Assembly: GCA_003486285.1 (NCBI GenBank)
Contig: DNGH01000289.1
Location: 1-5,495, forward strand
DNA: 5,495 nt
Direction: 5' to 3'
Source of the DNA: Actinomycetota bacterium
GTDB taxonomy: Bacteria; Actinomycetota; Acidimicrobiia; Spongiisociales; UBA11373
Both the position numbers and the translations under genes were made by a program. Each line of letters begins with the position of its first letter. The first letter of the stretch is position 1. The notes under the pieces were generated by a model. The model saw nothing but the letters and a program-made list of their open reading frames with translations. It searched no databases and had not been told where the DNA came from. Below, in pieces: positions 5,474 through 5,495 of the stretch.

Positions 5474-5495
5474 CATCTGGCATCTGGTATCTGGC
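5474..5495. repeat. Heptamer array: CATCTGG x2, TATCTGG, running off the window
   Basis: Three 7-bp units plus one further base reach the window edge, so the array may continue. Read in another phase the unit is GGCATCT, one base different from the GGCACCT unit that opens the window. Confidence 0.85.

Noticed and set aside
1..5495. Mobile element with the flanking repeats as ends
   Set aside because: The cargo is five housekeeping genes in a widely conserved order, with no transposase, integrase or target-site duplication visible. The flanks are tandem arrays rather than single terminal repeats.
5308..5495. Small gene downstream of secF
   Set aside because: Open frames that cross this region are tails of frames shadowing secF. 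The DNA is repetitive, has no ribosome binding site, and its translation has no recognisable feature.

Overview
This window is a compact, single-strand, GC-rich bacterial gene block flanked on both sides by short tandem DNA repeats. All five protein genes read on the plus strand in the order queA, tgt, yajC, secD, secF. The gaps are tiny: a 4-nt ATGA overlap for queA/tgt, 41 nt for tgt/yajC, 4 nt for yajC/secD, and a 4-nt ATGA overlap for secD/secF. This looks like one operon. QueA and Tgt carry out two steps of queuosine synthesis at position 34 of GUN-anticodon tRNAs. YajC, SecD and SecF form the accessory complex that binds the SecYEG translocon and helps protein export by using the proton motive force.

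The organism is probably a member of the Actinomycetota. SecD carries ADSYVVYFERI where many bacteria have a VDANVLIFERI-like motif, and SecF carries GYSLYDTVVVFDK; from memory of the families, both resemble actinobacterial forms. SecD also has a long Thr-rich insert in its extracytoplasmic domain, and SecF has a very basic C-terminal tail. The joined queA-tgt-yajC-secDF order is common in Proteobacteria and other phyla, whereas Streptomyces and Mycobacterium have yajC-secDF without queA-tgt next to it. A deep actinobacterial lineage such as Acidimicrobiia fits both observations, but this placement is an inference.

Layout: positions 1-84 are twelve perfectly contiguous 7-bp units (GGYAMCY), ending 8 nt before the queA start codon. 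Positions 93-5307 are the five genes. Positions 5308-5495 hold no gene but a patchwork of five different 7-bp tandem arrays (GGTTACC, CSTCGCC, GCTGACC, GGCACCC, CATCTGG), separated by 6-21 nt of unique sequence.

The genes themselves are ordinary housekeeping genes. The unusual part is the heptamer system: several sequence families share an exact 7-bp period, all are confined to the non-coding flanks, and related words appear at both ends of the operon in direct and inverted orientation. Both window edges fall inside such arrays, so the arrays may continue beyond the window, or the window may be a contig that broke at repeats dispersed through the genome.
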